64,000 nucleotides of DNA from NCBI RefSeq assembly GCF_003151075.1, contig NZ_CP029482.1, positions 6,076,001 through 6,140,000 of the forward strand, in the 5' to 3' direction. The stretch comes from Pseudomonas sp. 31-12. Its GTDB lineage: Bacteria > Pseudomonadota > Gammaproteobacteria > Pseudomonadales > Pseudomonadaceae. Every line of letters starts with the position of its first letter. Positions within the stretch are counted from its first letter, which is position 1. Both the position numbers and the translations under genes were made by a program. Shown here piece by piece: positions 59,376 to 64,000 of the stretch. The notes under the pieces are model-generated. The model did not search any database, was not told the origin of the DNA, and was given only the letters and a program-made list of their open reading frames with translations.

Positions 59376-61259
59376 ATGAAACTCTCCCCCCTCGCCCTGA
59401 CGCTGACCCTGCTGCCGGCCGGCCAACTCTTGGCTGACACCTTCGAACGCGATCAAGCCCTGAAGCTCCCCGAAGTGCTGATCAGCGCCAACCGTCAGGT
59501 CGAAGCGCGCAACGACAGCAGCGCCGCCAACACCGTCTTCACCCGCGAAGACATCGACCGCCTGCAACCGAGCAGTGTCACGGACTTGCTAAGTCGTGTG
59601 CCGGGTGTGCAGGTCGGGCAAACCGGCGGGCGCGGCAGTCTGCCGGGGATTTACATTCGCGGGACGAAGTCGGCGCAGAGCCTGGTGCTGGTGGATGGTC
59701 AACGCATCGGCAACTCGACTTCCGGCGACAGCAACCTGCAACACATCAACATCGAACAGGTCGAGCGCGTGGAAGTGTTGCGCGGCTCCCGCTCGGTGAT
59801 TTATGGCAGTGATGCAATTGGCGGCGTTATCCAGATTTTCACCCGGCGTGGCGTCGAACAAGGCCTGCAACCGCGTCTGCACGCTGGATTTGGCAGCAAC
59901 CAGACGTGGGAGCGAAGCCTGGGGTTGTCCGGTGGCAATGAAAAAACCCGTTTCAACCTTGGCGCCAGCCTCGATGAAACAGCCGGAATTAATCGCACCC
60001 ACGAGTCGTATCCCAGTGATGGCGATCACGATGAGTATCGCAATAAATCGGTGAGTTTGAGCTTGAGCCATGCCCTCACCGATGACATCGAAATCGGTGC
60101 CAACGCTCTCGATAATCGCGGCAAAAGCGAGTTCGACAATCCATTTGGCCGCTTCGACACGACGACCTTCGAATCGCTCCAGCAGCAGCCTTACAGCGAC
60201 TTTGCCGTAAGCAGCATCAGCAGTTATGTCGATGCCCGGGTTAACGGTCTCTGGAAAACCCGTGTCGAATTCGCTCACAGTGAAAACCGCGAGAAGACAC
60301 TGGACACGCTCAGCGATGAGCGCAGCGTGTTCAACACGTACCGTGATTCGGTGAATTGGCAGAACGACCTGACGCTCAATGAGCGCAACAGCCTGATTCT
60401 CGGCGGCGACTGGTACGAAGACCGGATCAACAGCAGCACCCCGTTCGACGAGGACAGCCGCTGGAACCGCGCGGCGTTTATCCAGCATCGCTATCAGGCG
60501 GACAACTTTTCCACGGAACTGGGTCTGCGCCGGGACCAGAACCAGCAGTTCGGTGGACAGAACAGCTGGAGCGGCACCTTCACGCTGCCGCTGAACCCGG
60601 ACAACGACGTGCTGCTGACCTACAGCGAAGGTTTCCGCGCACCGACTTTCAATGACTTGTACTACCCGGATTTCAGCAATCCGGACCTGACGCCTGAAAC
60701 CTCGAAAAGCTACGAGCTGCAATGGCGCAGCCAATTGACCGAGACCAGTCGCCTCGAAGCTTCGCTGTATCGCACGGACCTTGAAGACGCGATTATCTTC
60801 GGCAGTAACTCACGGCCGCAGAACGTGGCTTCAGCGCGTATCAACGGGTTCGAAGCGACACTGAAACAGGAACTGTTCGGCTGGCAGAGCAACCTCGGCG
60901 TGGCGATCATCGACCCACGGGATCGCGACAGTGGCCATACCCTGGCCCGTCGTGCGCGGCGGACCTTGAGCCTGGATCTGGATCGACAGTTCGACCGGCT
61001 AGGCCTCGGCGCCAGTTGGCAGGCGGTGAGCAGCAGCTATGACGATGAGAACAATCTGCAGCCGCTGGGCGGGTATGCGTTGCTGGGGTTGCGCAGTAGC
61101 TGGAAATTGAATCGTGAGATCAAGCTTGAGCTGAAGGTCGATAACCTGCTGGACAAGGGTTATAGCCGGGCGTTGTACAGCCATGATGGCAGTCAAAACG
61201 GGTATCGCGAGGAAGGTCGGGCGTGGATGTTCGGGGTGACCTGGACGCCGGAGCTCTAA
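59376..61259 (+). CDS. btuB: TonB-dependent vitamin B12 receptor, BtuB type
   Basis: A 627-residue outer-membrane receptor. A signal peptide (LTLTLLPAGQLLADT) is followed by a TonB-box-like LPEVLISANR and a plug domain (FTREDIDRLQPSSVTDLLSRVPGV, IRGTKSAQSLVLVDGQRIG). A long beta-barrel ends FGVTWTPEL. The plug sequence and the downstream btuF-like gene point to cobalamin; other corrinoids or a siderophore cannot be excluded. The 58 bases between the REP pair and the ATG leave no room for a cobalamin riboswitch. The final residue is Leu, not the usual aromatic. Confidence 0.88.
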   Translation: MKLSPLALTLTLLPAGQLLADTFERDQALKLPEVLISANRQVEARNDSSAANTVFTREDIDRLQPSSVTDLLSRVPGVQVGQTGGRGSLPGIYIRGTKSAQSLVLVDGQRIGNSTSGDSNLQHINIEQVERVEVLRGSRSVIYGSDAIGGVIQIFTRRGVEQGLQPRLHAGFGSNQTWERSLGLSGGNEKTRFNLGASLDETAGINRTHESYPSDGDHDEYRNKSVSLSLSHALTDDIEIGANALDNRGKSEFDNPFGRFDTTTFESLQQQPYSDFAVSSISSYVDARVNGLWKTRVEFAHSENREKTLDTLSDERSVFNTYRDSVNWQNDLTLNERNSLILGGDWYEDRINSSTPFDEDSRWNRAAFIQHRYQADNFSTELGLRRDQNQQFGGQNSWSGTFTLPLNPDNDVLLTYSEGFRAPTFNDLYYPDFSNPDLTPETSKSYELQWRSQLTETSRLEASLYRTDLEDAIIFGSNSRPQNVASARINGFEATLKQELFGWQSNLGVAIIDPRDRDSGHTLARRARRTLSLDLDRQFDRLGLGASWQAVSSSYDDENNLQPLGGYALLGLRSSWKLNREIKLELKVDNLLDKGYSRALYSHDGSQNGYREEGRAWMFGVTWTPEL

Positions 61260-61275
61260 GAGCGACTCGGTCACC

Positions 61276-61407
61276 TGTGGCGAGGGGGCTTGCCCCCGTT
61301 GGGCTGCGAAGCGGCCCCAAATCCAGGCACCGAGCTTTATCAGACACACCGAATCAACCGAATTACGGCTGCTGCGCACCCGAACGGGGGCAAGCCCCCT
61401 CGCCACA
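61276..61407. repeat. REP-type inverted repeat overlapping the btuF-like 3' end
   Basis: GGGGGCTTGCCCCCG and CGGGGGCAAGCCCCC arms face each other. The right arm supplies the last codons and the stop context of the btuF-like gene on the minus strand. Confidence 0.9.
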
Positions 61408-62199
61408 GGGCGCGATGACTTGGCACAGTTTGGCCGTCGCCTCGATCATCTGCCCACTCGGTCGCTCCAGGCCCTTATCGGTCACCAGCAGCAATTGCTC
61501 CCGAGTCACTGCAGCGACTTGCGGCCAGGCTTTCCACGCGTCCAGTTGCGCCTGATCACCGGCCAGAACCACCTCGGGATTACGCTGCAACACGGCTTCG
61601 ACGCTGACCTGCGGTGCCGGCAATGTCAGGTCGGCAAACACATTCCGCGCCCCGCACACTTCCAGCGCATCACTGATGATCTGCCCGCCACCCACGGTGT
61701 ACAGCGGTCGATCCCATACCTGATAAAACACCCGCAACGGCTCATCCCGGCGATAACGCAGACGCAGCGCATCCAGTCGCTGGCGTAATTGCGCGGCCAA
61801 TGAAACGCCACGCTCAGGCCGACCGAGTTGCGTGGCAATCGCTTCGATCTGCGCGGTCAGTTGTTCGAGGGTATGAGGTTCGGCGACATACGTGGGGATG
61901 TTCAGTCGCTTAAGCTGCTCACGCTGGGCCGGGCCAACGCTGCCGGGCCAGAGCAGCAGCAAATCGGGCTTGAGGCTGAGCAGCCGCTCCATGTCCAACT
62001 GGCCATAACGGCCAACCGATGGAAGCCCTTTGAGTTCGGCAGGACGTTCACCTGCATCCAGCACGCCGACCAGAAGGTCCGCGGAACCCAGTTCGACAAC
62101 GATTTCAGACAGAGACGGCGCGAGGCTGACAACGCGCTCGACAGCAGAGGCCATGCCGCTACTGGCCAGCAGCATCACCGCCAGCCAGACGCGAAACAT
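61363..62199 (-). CDS. btuF: Cobalamin-binding periplasmic protein, BtuF type, with REP-derived tail
   Basis: A 278-residue periplasmic binding protein. A signal peptide (VWLAVMLLASSGMASAVE) is followed by the Fe/B12-binding fold (RVVSLAPSLSEIVVELGSADLLVGV, VGRYGQLDMERLLSLKPDLLL, QVWDRPLYTVGGGQIISDALEVCGARNVF). Family homology ends near AKLCQVIAP. The last about 14 residues ([14 protein letters not shown]) are the translation of a REP arm. The ATG at 62199 overlaps the upstream stop as TGATG. Cobalamin is the likely ligand; no btuCD is in the window. Confidence 0.85.
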   Translation of the reverse strand: MFRVWLAVMLLASSGMASAVERVVSLAPSLSEIVVELGSADLLVGVLDAGERPAELKGLPSVGRYGQLDMERLLSLKPDLLLLWPGSVGPAQREQLKRLNIPTYVAEPHTLEQLTAQIEAIATQLGRPERGVSLAAQLRQRLDALRLRYRRDEPLRVFYQVWDRPLYTVGGGQIISDALEVCGARNVFADLTLPAPQVSVEAVLQRNPEVVLAGDQAQLDAWKAWPQVAAVTREQLLLVTDKGLERPSGQMIEATAKLCQVIAPCGEGACPRSGAQQP

Positions 62200-62618
62200 C
62201 AGGCGAGTTGACGCGGGATACGGTAGAGGTAGAACAGCACCGTGGTCGACAGCGCCAGCAGCACCAACGGCACTGCTTCGAGGCCGACGAACACCGCCAG
62301 CGCACCGATCCACGCCGGCAGACTCGCGACTAGCAACGCCGTGCGACGCTTGGCAGCCAGGGTGATCCAGGCGGCGGGTTCTTCAGGGGTGTCGAGGGCT
62401 TTCTGGGTGGCGATCAGTGCGTGCTTGTAGCCGCCGAAAAACTTCAGGCTGACAAACATAGAAGCGACACCAGCAATGAACAAAGGCATCGCCAGCACCG
62501 GCAAGATCGCCTCGCCCTGGCCAAAGACGCCATTGATCACGAACAGCGGCAACAGGGCCAAGGCCATGTATTGCCACCAGTTGAAGGACAATCGCCGCCT
62601 TACTTGACCGCGCGTCAC
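62199..62618 (-). CDS. Small conserved membrane protein
   Basis: A 139-residue protein with about four hydrophobic spans ([71 protein letters not shown]). I know no function. Its GTG start overlaps the ribA stop as GTGA, and its stop overlaps the btuF-like start, so the three genes form one unit. PAO1 keeps this order. Confidence 0.8.
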   Translation of the reverse strand: MTRGQVRRRLSFNWWQYMALALLPLFVINGVFGQGEAILPVLAMPLFIAGVASMFVSLKFFGGYKHALIATQKALDTPEEPAAWITLAAKRRTALLVASLPAWIGALAVFVGLEAVPLVLLALSTTVLFYLYRIPRQLA

Positions 62619-63232
62619 GCCCGGTCTGCCTCGCCCTGATGCTCGTTGCCCATCATGTGGTCGAGCTTGCTGGCCTTGGTGGCCAGGTAGAGTTTGTTGT
62701 GCGGGTTATGCCCGGTGTGCAGCGGCACGCGCTCGGCGACCAAAATGCCCATGTCGGTCAAGGCTTTGACCTTGCGCGGGTTGTTGGTCATCAGGCGCAG
62801 GGATTTCACGCCCAGGTGTTCCAGCATCGGCAGGCACATGGCGTAGTCACGCTGGTCGGCGGCAAAGCCCAAGCGTTCGTTGGCTTCAACGGTGTCGGCA
62901 CCGCCATCCTGCAACTCATAGGCGCGGATCTTGTTCAGCAGGCCAATGCCACGGCCTTCCTGGCGCAGGTAAAGCAACACGCCACGGCCTTCACGAGCGA
63001 TAGCCTGCAAGGCGGCTTCAAGTTGCGAGCCGCAGTCGCAACGCTGGCTGAACAAGGCATCACCCGTCAGGCATTCGGAGTGCAACCGGCCGAGTACCGG
63101 GGCACCGTCGGCGAACTCACCCAGGCTCAACACCACGTGCTCGCGCCCGTTTTCTTCATCGAGAAAGCCGTGCATGGTGAATTGCGCAAAAGGCGTTGGC
63201 AGCTTGGAAGCGGCGACAAAAACGACAGGCAC
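62615..63232 (-). CDS. ribA: GTP cyclohydrolase II
   Basis: Opens the imidazole ring of GTP as the first step of riboflavin synthesis; zinc-dependent, 205 residues. I chose the GTG at 63232 ([15 protein letters not shown]) because AGGAG lies 8 bases upstream; a TTG 6 codons earlier is the only alternative. Zinc ligands lie in [36 protein letters not shown] and [12 protein letters not shown] are the other family motifs. It leads a unit with the membrane protein and btuF-like gene. Confidence 0.97.
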   Translation of the reverse strand: MPVVFVAASKLPTPFAQFTMHGFLDEENGREHVVLSLGEFADGAPVLGRLHSECLTGDALFSQRCDCGSQLEAALQAIAREGRGVLLYLRQEGRGIGLLNKIRAYELQDGGADTVEANERLGFAADQRDYAMCLPMLEHLGVKSLRLMTNNPRKVKALTDMGILVAERVPLHTGHNPHNKLYLATKASKLDHMMGNEHQGEADRA

Positions 63233-63365
63233 CGGTGTGCTCCTGATCAATAAGTACTGGAGATTCGCAGAGGCGGCATTGTAACAGCAGGTTCCTGCAG
63301 ACGCTTAGGCTGAATTATGGGGCATAACGATCAAAAAGTTAGATCTCAGGCCCACCATCAACCCC

Positions 63366-63455
63366 TGTGGGAGCGGGCTTGCTCGCGAATGCGGGCTGTC
63401 AGTCGACTGAAATGTTGACTGAACTACCGTTTTCGCGAGCAAGCCCGCTCCCACA
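63366..63455. repeat. REP pair, short-arm class
   Basis: TGTGGGAGCGGGCTTGCTCG and its inverted partner enclose a less perfect inner repeat, between ribA's 5' side and the 3' end of the next minus-strand gene. Confidence 0.9.
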
Positions 63456-63465
63456 TTGACCGTGT

Positions 63466-64000
63466 TCAGTTCGGGTTGAACGGATAGGGTTGTTTCCAGC
63501 GTTCGAAGATCGGTTTCAATCGGCCGCTTTTCACCAGCAGTTCCATGCGCTGATCGAACAGCGCCATCAATGCGCGAGCCTTGGGCGTATCGGCGAAGCA
63601 CAGGTACAGCGGCAATTCCGCGATGTGTGTTCGGCGAAACTGCGACGGTTCCTTGGCCCACTTCAGGATGTAGTCGACCTCGGTCAGCGCGTCGATGTAG
63701 AAGTCGGCACGGTTACGGGTCAGCATCGACAGAATGCCGGTGCGCCGCACGACCTCGTTATAGCGCTGCACGCCGGGCAGGTATTTCTGGTACTCGTAAC
63801 CGCGGACCCAGGCCAGTCGATAGTTGCCAAGGGTTTCCGGGGTCGGCGCCGGATTACTGGCCAGGCCTAGGGCGTAGATGTGATCGGTATCGTAATTCCA
63901 GCGTGGATAAAGCACATCACTGGCCTCGTCACGGTAAGAACCGACACAGGCATCCACTTCACCACGCTGGGCCAGGCCCACGGCGCGGGTGTAAGGTTCG
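63466..64000 (-). CDS. Periplasmic substrate-binding protein (SBP_bac_3-like), N-terminal part cut
   Basis: The C-terminal about 178 residues of a protein resembling extracellular solute-binding family 3. The frame is open to the window end. Visible features are EPYTRAVGLAQRGEVDACVGSYRDE, a lobe-swap region YRLAWVRGYEYQKYLPGVQ and a C-terminal LVKSGRLKPIFERWKQPYPF. Many such stand-alone Pseudomonas proteins bind amino acids or act as sensors; the ligand is unknown and no permease genes are visible. Confidence 0.85.
   Translation of the reverse strand, partial: EPYTRAVGLAQRGEVDACVGSYRDEASDVLYPRWNYDTDHIYALGLASNPAPTPETLGNYRLAWVRGYEYQKYLPGVQRYNEVVRRTGILSMLTRNRADFYIDALTEVDYILKWAKEPSQFRRTHIAELPLYLCFADTPKARALMALFDQRMELLVKSGRLKPIFERWKQPYPFNPN

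Overview
The window is a 64-kb chromosomal segment of a Pseudomonas, most likely of the P. fluorescens group. The gene order (lnt, leuS-lptE-holA, lipA-lipB, dacA-rlpA-mltB-rodA-mrdA-rlmH-rsfS-nadD-proA, ubiX-mpl, exaC-eat-eutBC, ppa, xseB-ispA-dxs, ribA) is the conserved Pseudomonas order known from PAO1. GC content is high throughout, and gene ends carry the short palindromic REP-type repeats common in fluorescent pseudomonads. No rRNA, tRNA, CRISPR array, insertion sequence or integrase was seen.

Region by region. 1-10.3 kb holds cell-envelope and core genes: the end of lnt, an ElyC/YdcF-like protein, leuS, lptE, holA, the ribosome-rescue gene arfA with a hairpin inside its reading frame, a lipoprotein lytic transglycosylase and an LD-carboxypeptidase. 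10.4-21.9 kb is a long minus-strand run: proA, nadD, rsfS, rlmH, mrdA (PBP2), rodA, mltB, rlpA, dacA, ybeD, lipB, lipA. This is the cell-elongation (rod) module joined to lipoate synthesis. 22-31.4 kb is mixed: DNA glycosylase, a DedA-PAP2 fusion, cidA/lrgB, a MaoC hydratase, a MORN-repeat lipoprotein with a C13 (legumain/caspase-like) peptidase domain, ubiX and mpl.

31.5-39.4 kb is an ethanolamine catabolic module: a sigma-54 enhancer-binding regulator (EatR type) diverges from aldehyde dehydrogenase, ethanolamine permease and the B12-dependent lyase eutBC. The shared intergenic region carries enhancer-like repeats, an IHF consensus and a -24/-12 promoter in the expected order. 39.4-42.3 kb has an acetyltransferase, a DedA protein, mtfA and ppa.

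42.3-56.0 kb is the accessory part, lying between the conserved ppa and xseB. It holds an S24/CI-like repressor that has lost its catalytic serine, a terminator with no assigned gene, a small lipoprotein, the six-gene yfa envelope cluster (a thioester-less alpha-2-macroglobulin, a predicted PBP-like/SpoIID-like/metallopeptidase multidomain protein, an NlpC/P60-like protein, DUF2138 and two DUF2135 paralogues), and a Fic protein preceded by two perfect tandem palindromes. 56-64 kb returns to core genes: xseB-ispA-dxs, btuB, and ribA with a small membrane protein and a btuF-like gene whose last codons lie in a REP element, then a truncated periplasmic binding-protein gene.

The best candidate for a poorly described system is the yfa cluster (44.2-54.4 kb) with its neighbouring Fic gene.
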